Notes: generated from the sequence alone by a model not told the origin. A DNA stretch of 64,000 nt from Branchipolynoe longqiensis (GCA_030323885.1 CM059186.1:26516271-26580270), one strand, 5' to 3'. Counted from the first letter of the stretch, positions 11,412 to 22,958 are shown. A program made the numbers and translations.

Positions 11412-12211
11412 TTAATTGTAGCATGTCCCAGCATTTTTTGGATCTTCCTCTGTTAGTAGTTCTGTTGTATTATTTTCCCTCAAAGTGGCTGCTAGATCAT
11501 TGAAGTTACAATTCCTGTAGGTGTGGCCCCAGTGGATGGTGGTTCTTTTGTCATTTCTGGGCTTTTTCTTTATTATATATATTGGTTTATGGTCGCTTAT
11601 ATTGTAGTTCAATACACCCAATTTTGTACAATACTTAATATTGTTTTTTTGTGTCGTCCTTGCTACTCTAGTTGGATGTTTAATTACTTGCTGGAGTTCA
11701 TGTTCTGCCGCAAATTGCTTCACATAGCCTGCCGGTGGGTGCCTCGTAGCACTGTAGTCAATGTTAAAATCACCAATTAGGAGCACTTCATACTTGTTAA
11801 TGTCTGGGATCTGATTCATAGACATACTTATTTGCTCTATTGCTTCATTTAGGTTTCCAGCTGGAGGTCTGTAGATGTTACCTATTAATATTCTTTTTGT
11901 GTAGGCTCTAGTTATGACAGCCCATTGGAGTTCAATGTTTGGATTAGAGCAATTTTGTTCCACATACTTGTCTGCATGCACATGCAGGTCAGTGCTGCAA
12001 TAGATCCCTAGATCCCCACCATTCTTGACCTGACCATTTGTAGTCTTGTCTTCCTATCACCTCTGAGAAACCGGTAATTAGGAATTGATGTTAACTTTGT
12101 CTCCATAGATTTATTGAGCCATGTCTCAGATATTGTAAATATATCAAAGCCTGATCTTGGTAAGTCTAATCTTAGTTGTTCTATCTTATGGGTTAAGCTA
12201 CGTACATTCAT
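11412..12211 (-). pseudogene. LINE 1 endonuclease (APE) domain remnant
   Basis: This domain nicks target DNA to prime reverse transcription in non-LTR elements. Visible motifs in order are GHMNVRSL, FDIFTISETWLN, GNIYRPP, LLIGDFNIDYS and NYNISDHKPIYI, which cover the catalytic Asn/Glu/Asp/His blocks of the family. The frame shifts between 12008 and 11981, and part of the central GGV segment is lost there. A further shift follows near 11420. Confidence 0.85.
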
Positions 12212-12249
12212 GTGGCCAATCTTAAATCCAGGGAGGCCCTATAAATTGC

Positions 12250-12834
12250 TTAGAGGAAGCTTGCCTTTCTGATGTCACCTGTTTTGTTTATCCTCCAATT
12301 TCCCTCAGCACAGTTCTCGATCCCCATGTCCCACCGCCCCAATGCCCCAACAACCGTAAGTTTACATGAATTAATTAGGTTTCCAGTCAACCAGTGTATT
12401 AAAGTAGGTCCAGTTTCCCCAAACCACATCCATCCAGTCAGACACAGGAATGTGGAAAATACCAATGCTCCATTAGCCATCCTATTGTTGTATTAGTATT
12501 AGTGTTTTAAGGTTAACACTAATTAGATAATTCCAAGTTAGAGAATCAGTGGTTAGTTGTGCGTGTCTCTCTTCAATTACAGTGTAAGCTGTTACTATGT
12601 CAGGGTTGCTTAAAGTTTGTTTTCTCATCATTTGAGTATGTATATAAGTTTAGTGCTGATTGATACCTTCTTTGCCATTAATTACAACAGGCATTCATTG
12701 GATAGGTTAGTGGGTAGTGGGTAGGTAGAAAATGGATGGACCAGACTACATGTATCTCTGAAGTCTGGAGATAATAGCCACTCAATAAACAGTTTTCGGG
12801 AGCAGCACAATGCAGTCTAAGCAATCTCTGTTTT
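12250..12834. other. gene-free stretch 5' of LINE 1
   Basis: This may include decayed 5' sequence of LINE 1, because the peptide on the minus strand runs without an obvious edge. No coding domain is recognised. Confidence 0.35.
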
Positions 12835-14420
12835 AGGTAGTGGGCACATAGTTTGCCAGCCAACCTGCTGACACACCAGTGGTATGCAACATGACCACCA
12901 CATGTTCCAAGACAATACTTTGAATAATTTGCACATAATCTGACATGAAATCAACTGACAGGGGCATAGCTAGGCGTACGCGCATACACCAAAACGTCCA
13001 CATCATTTTGTCCAAAAAGAATTAAATTAAAAAATAATAAAGAGAGAGAGAGCGAGGAGGCATGTAGTAGTCCGGAGTGTAGAAAACTCAAGTCTAAAAT
13101 GTGTAAAATCCGCCAGCTTAAGCATAAGCAGCCCCCTAAACCCACTGCCAAAATTAGGAGTACACATCATTAAAGGTCTAGCTATGCCCCTGACTGATAT
13201 ACTATATTTTCTTAGATACTGGTTGAGTAATATATCCACAGCATGACAGTAATAGGTACAGAGCACGGCAGCTCCATATTCTAAGATAGTGCTTGAGTAA
13301 CAAGTACATAACATGGCAGGTAACCAGCTGACAGATCTAATCGATGCAGCATGGTAGCCATAGATACTCAAATATAGTATAAGTAATAGGCACACAGCAT
13401 AACCACCAACCACTTGACACCCCATTGGCATGTAGTATGGCAGTTATATATTCTAAGATTATGTTTGACCAACACATACACATTATGACAGTTAACTAGC
13501 TGACCTGCCAGTGCACACAAAATGGTAACTAAATATTCTAAGATACAGTTTGAGTAACACACAGACAGACAGTATTACACCCAGCCATCCGACACAACAG
13601 TGGCATATAGTATGAGTTATACATACTAAGATAGTGAATAATAGGCACACAGTATGACAGCCAACGAACTGACACACCAGTGGCATGTATTATGGAAGCC
13701 CCACCTTCTAAGATAGTGGCTGAGTAACAGGGACACATGACTGCCAAGCGGTAACCACACAAGTGTCATGCAGCATAGCAGTTTTATATTATAAATTACT
13801 GTTTTACTGCTGTGACTAGTGGCCACACAATACAACAATCAGTCAGTGCACCTGTGGGATGCAGCATGCCAGTTATATATTGTTAATGTTAGGTAGTGTT
13901 TTAGTGGTGGACGCATTGGTAGGATAGTTAACCACTTAACAGTGACAGAGTCAACCGAAGGTTCTTTGGGTTATGTTCAGTGAGGTTCATGCCGTACAAC
14001 AGGTAGACATCACCCAATAAGTGGCACCCAGTCTGCTCAATGCAATACTGGAAACACTGTGGGCTGACAATCAATCACAGCCAGAACACAGGTGTCAGTT
14101 CCCCTTCACAAGTCCACCAAACTTAAAAATCATTTGAATCATATCCAGTCTGCCATCCAAGAGTAGTATATAACATGACAGTTATATATTCTGGGATACT
14201 GTTTAAATAATGTGAACACAACATGACACCCACCCAAGTGATACACCAGTCGTATGTAGAATGAAGGATGCATATTCTAAGATATGGCTTGAGTAACGGA
14301 CACATAGGATATTCACCCACTGCAGCAGCATACAGCATGACAGTTATATATAAGACACTGTTCAAGTAACAGGCACACAACAGCCAATCAGCTGACACAA
14401 CAGTACCATGACAGCCATAT
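12835..14420. repeat. degenerate tandem repeat, roughly 80-110-bp units
   Basis: Recurring blocks are GACAGTTATATATTCTAAGA, TTGAGTAACAGGCACACA, GCATGACAGCCAACCAGCTG and ACACACCAGTGGCATG. I count about a dozen diverged units. A hAT-like element interrupts the first part at 12959-13192, and a weakly related stretch lies at 13860-14110. The short open frames found on the minus strand here are repeat artefacts. Confidence 0.75.
12959..13192. mobile_element. small hAT-like MITE (234 bp)
   Basis: The ends CAGGGGCATAGCTAGG and CTAGCTATGCCCCTG are inverted repeats, and ACTGA flanks both sides (12954-12958 and 13193-13197). hAT elements make 8-bp duplications and often begin CAGxG, so the assignment is reasonable; only five of the expected eight bases match. 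Inside is a (GA)n run. No protein is encoded. Confidence 0.75.
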
Positions 14421-14441
14421 ATTACTGGGTACTATTATGAC

Positions 14442-14700
14442 TAGTGGCCACACAATACAACAATCAGTCAGTGCACCAGTGGGGTGTAGTGGCCACACAA
14501 TACAACAATCAGTCAGTGCACCAGTGGGATGTAGTGGTCACACAATACAACAATCAGTCAGTGCCCCAGTGGTCACACAATACACCAGTGGGAGTGCACC
14601 AGTGGGATGTAGTGGCCACACAATATGACAATCCATCAGTGCACCAGCGGGATGTAGTGGCCACACAATGCAACAATCAGTCAGTGCACCAGTGGGATCA
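14442..14700. repeat. 45-bp tandem repeat
   Basis: Units begin TAGTGGCCACACAATACAAC and end with GCACCAGTGGGATG. The step is exactly 45 bp between 14442 and 14487. One internal unit is shortened near 14570-14600. The unit derives from the larger repeat to the left, whose block at 13820 already contains the same core. Because 45 is a multiple of three, open frames with a 15-residue peptide repeat arise by chance. Confidence 0.85.
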
Positions 14701-14723
14701 CATATCGAATGATTTAAGTCGTG

Positions 14724-14935
14724 AAAGCATGCAGACCCTCATTGCAGTTGGTGGTGCTGGGGTGCCTTCTAGTTTGTACATGGAGTAGATATATTTAGTG
14801 ACTTCATGCAGTCAGGAGAGTGGACCCTCATTGCAACCAGTGGTCAGCTTGGCACCCTCTAGTGTGTAGGCCATACTTAAAGTTCACATGTCGAGCGCCT
14901 TCAGTCAGGACAGCAGACCCTCATTCAGCGCCATC
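14724..14935. repeat. about 100-bp tandem repeat, second locus
   Basis: Two to three units with GCAGACCCTCATTGCAG, GCACCCTCTAGTGTGTA and CGAGCGCCTTCAGTCAGGA match the repeat at 8.94-9.54 kb. Confidence 0.65.
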
Positions 14936-15666
14936 GTGCTAACTGCACTGTATCTCAGTGGTGTAGCACTATATAGTCGCCTTCAGTGGGCATACACTGC
15001 CACAACTCAGTATCGTCATTACATCCATTCGCCCCTTTCCTCTCTGGGTGAATTCACCCCTAACTCTGCCTGTTAGTCGGGTAGATAGATCTAGATTCTA
15101 GATCTAAAGGGGGATTTCTGTTGTTTAAAGTCGCCTGGTATACCTCACCCAGATACAAACGAATCCAGAATCAAAAGCTCTCCAAACTTACCTTTGCTTA
15201 GTTTGTTCAGTTCATGCCACTGAACATGTGGGAGGAGAGTTGAGGTCTGTGATGTATGAATGACATCATAGATGGGATTCTCTCATCACATGACCTAGAG
15301 GGGTTCTCCACACACAGGGGAAGCCCTGGCAACCACCAAGATGGCAGCTATAGAAAGCTCTCAATTCAACTTTTAAGGTCTATTAATCTCCATGATTTAA
15401 TCAATTATTCACACAAAAAGTAGCTGATTATGAGAATTAAACATTTGAACTTTATATTTAGCATTTTAGATTGCAAATTCTAAAATTTGTCTCTATATGG
15501 TTGTCTAAAAGCCTTGTCAGTGCTGCTGGACTAACTACAAAACAACAGGAGCAACCAATTTCAGCACTCTCCCCCCACGTATACAGTTACATAAGCTGAA
15601 AACCTGCAAAGGTATGCTTGGCGAGCATTTTTCGGAGTCCGGTACGAGTCTCAGTGGCCAATACAT
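14936..15666. other. gene-free stretch
   Basis: No gene is recognised. A short palindrome AGATCTAGATTCTAGATCT lies near 15088-15106. Confidence 0.4.
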
Positions 15667-15969
15667 GGGCCGCGTTCAGGGTCCGTCTTGGAGGTGCCTT
15701 GGAGATGGCCGTGATGTCACGTGAGTCTGAATGGCAAAAGCAGTTTGTTGTCTTGAAAATGGCCGCCCCCATAGGCGGTGGCCATTTGCAATGGAAAAGC
15801 TGCGCTGTGATTGGCTGAAACCACTGAATACGGTGGCCATTTTCGAGGCGCTTTTTGTCTCCTATCTGGAAAGGGAGGCGTCTCCGAGACACACCCTGAA
15901 CGCAAATAGGCCAAAAAGCATCACGGAGACGTCTCCCCAATGCCTCAGAGACGCACACTGAACGGCCCT
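15667..15969. mobile_element. MITE E with long imperfect TIRs
   Basis: The left end GGGCCGCGTTCAGGGTCCGT and the reverse complement of the right end, GGGCCGTTCAGTGTGCGTCT, align for about 50 bp and both continue into a GTGATG block. The element is about 300 bp, GC-rich and CpG-rich. A clear target duplication is not seen. Overlapping open frames on both strands reflect its high GC content. Confidence 0.65.
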
Positions 15970-16539
15970 GGCCGGTTTAAAATAAATAAAATGTCTATTG
16001 TGATTATGAATTTAATTGATGTACTTTAAAAATAATGATTGCATTCTAACTACTGAGACTATTGGAACAATTGCCGTTAGAATTGGACATTTCACCTGGT
16101 GGCAGTAATCATGAGTAATGTAAATTCTGGTAAAGATCAATAATAGTGGAGCTGCTGAGCACGTGGCCACTAACCCCCTATCGGATGTTTTCAGTACTAA
16201 CCGTTGCTAACGTGAAACCCCAGCAGGTGGAGTCACTGCCTGCGAATACAACAAGCTCAACCCGTGTCCTCAGCATTCCCGCCGCAAGCTCAGACTAACA
16301 CCTACGCGACCACGCCAGTAAGCTCGATGCTTCTGCATGGTACAGGCCTCCAATAGAAAACCAAAAGCACTACACCAAACTAGTCAGTGCAGTTGTGCTC
16401 GATTAGCCAGAACTAATTTATTGCATACTGCTTATATACGGACATACGCACGGCCGCTGAAAGGGTACTGTGCTGCTATATCACCAGTCACTGGAGAGGT
16501 GGTTAACTGGAACATAGCGAGCTGGGCGTGGAGCGCGGG
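15970..16539. other. gene-free stretch
   Basis: Nothing recognisable. Composition becomes GC-richer towards 16540. Confidence 0.35.
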
Positions 16540-16715
16540 AACACAGCGCCAGCATGAAACCTGCACATTGCATGCTCCCTATGCTAACGTCAGCTGACTT
16601 CCGGTACGGAATTAACTACGACTACGGAGGATCGTATTGTGCTAATACTACGGCGGCCAATTACTTACAGGATTATCGGATTTTACGTGGTAGTTCCTCC
16701 GTGACATTTCCGAAA

Positions 16716-16750
16716 ATGGGAAGCAAAGGGAAGGAGAAGTCGAAACGCCG
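16716..16750 (+). CDS. candidate first coding exon, lysine/arginine-rich start
   Basis: The ATG at 16716 has a strong context (CGAAAATGG: A at -3, G at +4). It opens MGSKGKEKSKR and runs straight into CCG|GTAAGT at 16751, a near-perfect splice donor. The upstream 180 bp is relatively CpG-rich and free of repeats, as expected of a 5' UTR or promoter, and the frame is open further back to 16554. The basic start would suit a nuclear or RNA-processing protein, but eleven residues cannot name a gene. No convincing downstream exon is visible in this window. Confidence 0.4.
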
Positions 16751-17704
16751 GTAAGTTCACCTACATTCCGGTAGAGGTATTACACTGTCACTGACCTTAG
16801 AAGGACACGCCGTTGACCTACTTTCGGGACACGTTCATGTCTCAGTTTTTACACTTGGCCTTAGGTTGAGGATAACGCAGGGTAGTCTGAAACATGTGGG
16901 TGTCCATATATATTATATACTATATTATAAATAGTGGTCTTACTCTGACTAGTTGAATATAAACCATTTTCAGAATCAAATTTGTTATTTGACCGTCATC
17001 TGCAGTTATGATAGTCAACATTGTTTCTGGAGGTCAATAACGAGATCGCTCCGCGCCGCTCATACCGAGTCAGTCCCCGACTCACTGACACTGACAGTGA
17101 CACGACTGACTAGACTAGTGTCGGTGCTTTAAATGTTACAAACTTGCTTTATTTCCCCCAAACACATTGTCGTTTGGATAACTCAGTTCATTGGGACGAC
17201 GTGTTTGTGCACGGGTAATATGGCATTTGCACGAAACGAGAATGTTTAGGTAGGTACATCACTAGATAAAAGATTCACCCGGTACTTGTAGTACACGCGC
17301 ACACAGTGTGAATCCTTTATCTACTATAATCTAGTACATCATATACAATTTGTAAAATTGATGCACAGTACTGAAAATTGGTAGACAGACAGAGCTCACA
17401 GAATAGATTAAAGGGTTTTTTGAATGCGAGTAAATATGATTAGTCATTCCAAAGTTATATACGATTTAGTTTTCCTAGAAATCAACATTTTGTCCTTTTG
17501 CGTTTTGGTTATAGCTATTAAGTTGTGACCATTTGTGTTCCAGGATAGGTACATTTCTTTGTAGTTTCTTTATTAATAGTCAGATCCTGGTCAAACTTCA
17601 CACCAAGGTTCTTCTTCGTATGGCAAATCACCTCAGCTTATCAAATCTGATATACAAAAATTAGATCACAGAAAAATGTAGGTTTCCGTGCAACCTTAAT
17701 AAAA
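16751..17704. other. gene-free stretch, possible first intron
   Basis: No repeat or exon is recognised. If the exon ending at 16750 is real, this is intron. Confidence 0.3.
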
Positions 17705-18110
17705 TCATGAAAATCTGTAGTTCTGTCAATTCTTTATGGATTTTAATCAAACCAAAACTGAAACCTGTGTAATTTACTACACTTCAGAATAGCAGCAGAT
17801 TCACCAAAATTTGAGCAGAGCTAAACCCCCGAATCTGCATTTTTGTACGCACTGAAAATGGCAGGAATTTAGCGCGAGCAGTTCCCATTGCAGAATTAAC
17901 TTAAACTTCAGAAAGCTGCAGTTCCGTCAATTGTTTATGGATTTTGATATAACAAAAACTGAAACCTCTGCAATTTAGTACACTTCAGAATACCAGCAGA
18001 TTCACCACAATTTGAGCAGAGCTAAACCCCTGAACCTGCATTTTTGTGTGCACTGAAAATGGCGGGAATTTAGCGCGAGCAGCCCCCACCACGGGCTGAT
18101 GCCCCGGTGA
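17705..18110. repeat. tandem duplication, about 201-bp unit
   Basis: Two units share CTG(T/C)AGTTC(T/C)GTCAATT, TTTATGGATTTTAAT, ACACTTCAGAATA(G/C)CAGCAG, TTTGAGCAGAGCTAAACCCC and GGGAATTTAGCGCGAGCAG. The period is about 201 bp (17715 to 17916). Confidence 0.8.
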
Positions 18111-19747
18111 TGTAAAAGCAAATGTCTAAGCAAATGGACACATATACAATATAGGTATCAAATGAAAGATAAATAACTAAATATTAAGGATTGTCAGACT
18201 CCTAGAATGATTTTCAAATTTTACTTATCTGTTCTATGACTTTTTCAACAGTGGTTGACTTCAACAGCTTGTAAAACCATGAGAGGTATCCCCCAATGCA
18301 CTATAAACTGTCGTAGATGTAAACAAGGTTGTGATTGGTCAATTCTGATGTCATGCTGTATGGCAATCCATTTATATAGAATTTATGAATGGGTTTTAAA
18401 GAGCGTCTCTGAATATAAGCATATAGAAACCATGTCACTGAGTTCAGCTGCAGTAGTGGAGACAGCTATACCGCAGCACCCCAAGCAGGATTTGATGTAC
18501 CTAGTTAAGGTCAATTTGTTTGTTCTGAGCGAGTTTGTATTGAACCATTCATTTCATTGCATCAGATTTGTGAAGTTTGATCTTTCACAAGTTTCGGTCA
18601 ATATCCCGGACACCCTGACTAGATCGACACTGTTATGTAATATGGATCGTTCAGCCGCACAGTGCCACATTTAATGACTTGATTTGTTATTGCTATATTA
18701 TAATATGAATAAGCAATGCTTAGGACCGACTCCCATTGTTGGCCGTATTCGATAGTATTTTTTTTCTCCACTTGCGGTGTTCGATTTGAAATTCTAGCAG
18801 CTCGGGTGACCCGAGTCGTGGTTGTGATAATGGCAAATTGTTCTTTATTTCTATTACTTTTGAATAGAATCAAAGTTTTGCACTGCACGTATCGGCAAAT
18901 TCAATGGCAGGGGGCATTTGTTTTGCTCTTGACTATATTATTAACCAATCACTGTTGTCCACCGTAGCTGTGTGCTGCGTAGCGAAGCTCGACGAGCGAT
19001 TTACGTTTCCATTTGCTGGATTTGTTATTATTCAACATGAGTATACAAATGGCGGCGCCCATATAGGGCTGTTTCCGTTTGCTGGATTTGTGTGATTTCA
19101 TTTTCCACCTCTATGGGTATGAGTACTGTTTATTGTTAGTAGGTATCCCAAGTGATAGTCCTTACCCCCCCCCCCCCCCCCTGGGTGGTCGGTAAAACTT
19201 TAGATTATATAACTTTATGTTGGGTTTGTTTTATATTCAAATTACTTTGTTCTATAGTGGCCTTTTTGTATATTAATCTATTTGAACGTCTCGTGAAAAT
19301 TGTTTCCTTAAACTTATTACATTTTTGAAAGCTTTTTACTACCTACCCGAAAGGTTGAGATCTTTCAATGTTGGAAGAGAAGAAAACGTCACCAAACAAA
19401 ACTTTTTAATGATGGAGACATACACAAAGTAACTGTTATATTAATATTTAAACAAATAAATCATAGTACCATACACTTTATTTATAGAACTGTGAACATG
19501 TTTGGTTGACCCCTTAGTTAGTAATCTGGGTTCTTGATCTAATTACGGGATGTTGGTAATGTGAATTTCAGTCACTATTATCTCTTTTACAATAATTAAA
19601 GCATCTTAATTGAAGTGAGAAACGCTATAGGTATAGAGTAAATACCATTTCCATTGGCATGGGTTCATTAGGTGATAGGATTAGATTTGAAAAATAATCT
19701 GGATGGATGTGGCGTATTCATGTCTATCTGTTTAACTAACGCAAGTA
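18111..19747. other. gene-free stretch
   Basis: The longest frame (18255-18674) has no recognisable domain. A short direct repeat, TTTCC(A/G)TTTGCTGGATTTG, occurs at about 19006 and 19073. A poly-C run lies at 19167-19181. Confidence 0.4.
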
Positions 19748-20092
19748 AGTGTTGCACAGTCCGATAGTTTTGTGTTTCTAACAAGTTTTTAGACAAGTAT
19801 ATTATATTAATCGTTATGATCTACCATTTTAGTTTTAAGTAACTTTTTACAAATTAAATATGGTTAATGTCAGACATATCTGAAATTTTAACATGCCGAA
19901 TATATTTGGGCAAACTTGTCAAAAGTTTAGCCCCATACCCTTAGGTTTCACCAGTAATATATTCTATTAAAAGTATTAAATTGACTACGAAACAAATTCA
20001 TAATGAGTGCATCAGTGTATACGGTGGATATGTAGAATCAAATCTAGATAAGTGTTTTGCTTTCGAAAATTTGATTCTTTCATCGGCTTTAA
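19748..20092 (+). mobile_element. TTAA-type MITE, copy 5
   Basis: The left end GTTGCACAGTCCGATAG, family interior, and the right end CATCGGCTTTAA in which part of the TIR (ACTATGCA) is deleted. Confidence 0.8.
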
Positions 20093-20194
20093 AGAATGAG
20101 CAGTCAGCCTGGTACTAGTGGTAGTGAGTGGTACTGTAGTGCTCATTGTCTGTCTCAGTCTCGTAGGGTCTCTTTCGCTCATGCAGTCTGTTGT

Positions 20195-20663
20195 TAAAGC
20201 CCCAGTCAGACCTCACCGGATTGAGGAACCGGACAGAAACCAGACACTATCCAGTGAAATACGGCAGTGTACGGTTGGCATCTGGCGTGTCCGTTATCTG
20301 TCCGGTGTACCGGACACCACCAGACTGAAGTGTCCGGTTTAAGTCCGTTTTATCCGTTTCATGTCCAGTACCCCTCCGTTACGTCTCCGGTTTGCTTCCT
20401 GCCAAGTCTGTTGACGGTGTTATTTTTTGTTGTTTTTTGTTTATTTTTTATTGCGGGAATTCGGTCAGTATATGTTTTCTACGCGTCCGTTTGACATTCG
20501 GTTTTCGTCCGGTTATCGTCCAGTGGCTATTTGTTAATGTACGGTCCTTGGCCGTTTAGCATTCGTTTCATTTGGTACATTTCGGTACATTTTGACACCG
20601 GACACCAACGGACTAGATAATTCTTTGTCCGGTGGTGTCCGGTTAGGTCTGACTGGGCCTTAA
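20195..20663. mobile_element. MITE B with TCCGG motif field, TAA flanks
   Basis: The left end AGCCCCAGTCAGACCTCACC and the reverse complement of the right end, AGGCCCAGTCAGACCTAACC, are inverted repeats that continue into CGGA. TAA flanks both sides (20195-20197 and 20661-20663). The interior repeats GTCCGGT and GTCCGT at about 10-11-bp steps (20288-20400 and 20500-20650). The layout parallels the ACGTA MITEs although the motif differs. No coding content is visible. Confidence 0.8.
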
Positions 20664-20777
20664 ATGTTAGCGATATTGCACGAGTCGACCGACCCGAACC
20701 TCAACTGCTGATTAGTCAGATGGGTTCAGGGGAGGCATAGTGGGGGGCAATCAATATTCAACCAATGAGGAAGACCA

Positions 20778-21097
20778 GGCGCGGTGTTCGAATCGGTAGA
20801 GCGCAGGCCTCCCACGTGGGAGATCAATTCCCGGTCGAGTCAAACCAATGACTTACAAAATTGATACTTTTCGCTTCCTAGCTTGGCGACCAGCATTAAT
20901 AGGATAGGGAAAGGGCTGGTTAGCTGAGTATCAGGATAATGTGACTGAGTGGGAAATCGGGTCATGGTGCTGGTGGCCTTATTTCTCAGTGGGCAGCACT
21001 ATAAAGTCGCCATGAGTGCACGCTATCATGAGTCGGTACCCGTCCTGATATGACCTTAGATGTTGCTAGGACGTAAAACGCCAACAACCAACCAACA
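20778..21097 (+). mobile_element. SINE-A, near full length
   Basis: It has a tRNA-like head (GGTGTTCGAATCGGTAGAGC) with a decayed B box near TTCCCGGTCGAGTC. The body carries AATAGGATAGGG, GACTGAGTGGGA, GGTCATGGTGCTGG and CACTATAAAGTCGCCATGAG. The 3' tail is CTGATATGACCTTAGATG, AGGACGTAAAAC and (CCAA)n. A second short stretch of body (CACTATAAAGTCACCATGAG) is repeated at about 21095-21115. Confidence 0.85.
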
Positions 21098-21473
21098 CTA
21101 TAAAGTCACCATGAGTGGCAACAACCAACCAACCAATGTTGGCAAACTCCTCTATAACTTGTAAGAACAAAGGTGTTCCTCACTGTAGGAGAATAATTTC
21201 AGGAATCTGCTGGCAGTGAGTGCAGTACAGCATGAGGTTGATAAGCAACTGGAATTTGGCCTTGGCATTGTGTTGGATCTCATTTGGCCAAACTGAGTAT
21301 GCTAAGTTTTGTATCACACCCAGGTGAAGAATTAGTTTATTATATATCTTCAAACTCAACCTGGGTGTACAGCCTAGGCGCTGTATCTACCACTCATGAG
21401 CTGTGATTCAAAAAGGGGAAGTTATGTCATTTTGCTTCCAAGGTCCAGTGCTCATCCTCATGGTACACTTGAT

Positions 21474-22155
21474 TTAAAGTTGCAGTCTGCTGGTTTTGAG
21501 TGTCTGCCTCTTTTTTTTTGCGATAATATGTTAGGTTGATTGTTATAATCGATCTGATTTCAGTTATGGTTAGCTTTGTAGATATTTAAAGTTGCTTAGT
21601 CCGATAGTTTTTAGTTTGTCATTTTCTGGGATAAATATATTAGGTTGATCTTTATAATCTACCTTACTTTAGTTTGAAGTAACTTTTATTTTTAAATGGC
21701 TAACTTTTGAGATATTTGAAGTGCAAGCATGCACAATTAATTTTGATAAGCATGCCAAAACTCGGGAGACCATAGGCTTCTGTAGTAACAAGTTATATTA
21801 AATTGCTTCAGTATTCCTTTCTATGTAGCAACACATGTTTAATAAGTGCATTAGATATATATAGAAACAAATCTTGATAATTGTTTTGGTTTGAAAATTT
21901 GATGTTTTCATTGGACTATGGCTATGCAGCTTTAAAGTGGAAACCAGCTAAATTAATTTTGGCATGCTTGTCCAAATTCTGACACCATAGACTTCAGCAG
22001 TAACAGGCTCTATTTTATCATGAAACTGCCCTATTATGTAGCAACAAACGTTTAATAAGTGAACCAGTATGTAAGTTGGATATGTAGGATCAAATCTAGA
22101 TGAGTGATTTGGTTTTGAAAATTTAATGCTTTCGTCGGACTATGCAGCTTTAAAG
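21474..22155 (+). mobile_element. TTAA-type MITE, copy 6 (outer, interrupted)
   Basis: The outer element begins TTAAAGTTGCAGTCTGCTGG and ends GTCGGACTATGCAGCTTTAA at 22155. It is split at 21596-21935 by another member of the family. Joining the flanks restores the normal order of family landmarks. Confidence 0.85.
21596..21935 (+). mobile_element. TTAA-type MITE, copy 7, nested in copy 6
   Basis: TTAA at 21596-21599 is followed by AGTTGCTTAGTCCGATAG. The other end reads TTGGACTATGGCTATGCAGCT, then TTAA at 21932-21935. The outer copy would read GATATTTAAAGTG without it, so TTAA is the duplicated target. The right end has a 6-bp duplication (GGCTAT) in the TIR. Confidence 0.9.
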
Positions 22156-22234
22156 GCCAAACTTAAAGTAATATTTGTAATGCCTCATTTTAACCTACTA
22201 TTGTCTATATTGTTCATGCCATCTCATCATCTCA

Positions 22235-22330
22235 TCCATAAATAGTTCATATGCACTATAATTGTTAAGGCAGGAAGACCAGCGCCTCGGTGCTGAAAAA
22301 AGATGTTATTCAACTGGAATACAAATTTGA
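22235..22330 (+). repeat. dispersed 3'-tail repeat T, copy 2
   Basis: Contains AATAGTTCATATGCACT, GGAAGACCAGCGCCTCGGTG and GATGTTATTCAACTGGAATA, matching the copy at 7.96 kb. It ends in an A/G-rich run. Confidence 0.55.
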
Positions 22331-22611
22331 ACCAAAAAAAGAAGAAGAAAAAAAGTGCTTTTCTACACCGACGTCCATGGTCGGCAAACCCCTGCCACAT
22401 ACAAACGCTTGGTCAGTGTACAAACTGTCTTTGTATTATTTTATTATCCCGCCGATGCCATGACCCCTTTTTTGTCAGGGCAACCTTGGTGTGGATGCGA
22501 AGTTTGTGTAATTTATATATTTTTTGAACTGGTGCTACTGCATAATTAAAGGGCAATGGCAGCAGTCTGGTATTCTTTCTCCTCTCCTCCCCTCCTCCCC
22601 TCCTCCCCCCA

Positions 22612-22958
22612 GGTAAATATATTAAGTTGATTGTTATAACTTAACTTCCTTTTGTTTGAAGTAACTTTATTTTATTAAAGGGTTAATTTCGGAGATATTT
22701 AAAGTGAAAATATGCAATATTACTTTTGATCCACACACTCTGAAATGCTGGACAACACCGGCTTCATCACTGATACTAACAGATTCTATTAAATGTACTT
22801 CTAAGTACATTTAATAGAAGAAAAACTAAAGTTTTTCTTCGATGCAGCAACATCATACATGGTTTATAAGTGCACCAGTATCTAAGTTGAATATCCTGGA
22901 TCAAATCTAGGTACTTATATATTGGTTTTGAAAATTTGATGCTTTCGTCGGACATTAA
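22612..22958 (+). mobile_element. TTAA-type MITE, copy 8, with two hairpins
   Basis: Family body from AAATATATTAAGTTGATTG to TTTCGTCGGAC. The left TIR is replaced by a pyrimidine tract at 22567-22615. A 15-bp perfect stem lies at 22784-22819 (arm TTCTATTAAATGTAC, loop TTCTAA), followed by a second stem GAAAAACT/AGTTTTTC at about 22819-22836. Neither is in the consensus. Confidence 0.75.

Larger units (their letters stand above)
9590..12245 (-). mobile_element. degenerate APE-type non-LTR retrotransposon (LINE 1)
   Basis: Reading leftward, this holds an apurinic endonuclease domain, a linker, a reverse transcriptase and a C-terminal segment, in the order expected of the second reading frame of Jockey/CR1-like LINEs. 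Five frame changes and several stops separate the parts, so it is dead. The left (3') boundary is vague because no A-rich tail is obvious near 9590. The right boundary near 12245 is set by the peptide GFKIGHMNVRSL, the typical start of the endonuclease. An upstream first frame is not visible. Confidence 0.9.

Noticed and set aside
14437..14788. Open frames encoding a 15-residue repeat (GHTIQQSVSAPVGCS-like)
   Set aside because: A 45-bp tandem repeat keeps two frames open at once; no start context, splice site or domain supports a gene.
15587..15961. Overlapping open frames on both strands
   Set aside because: They lie in the GC-rich MITE E, and stop codons are rare there because of composition.
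18255..18674. 139-codon frame
   Set aside because: No domain, ordinary codon composition for the AT-rich background, no splice or promoter evidence.
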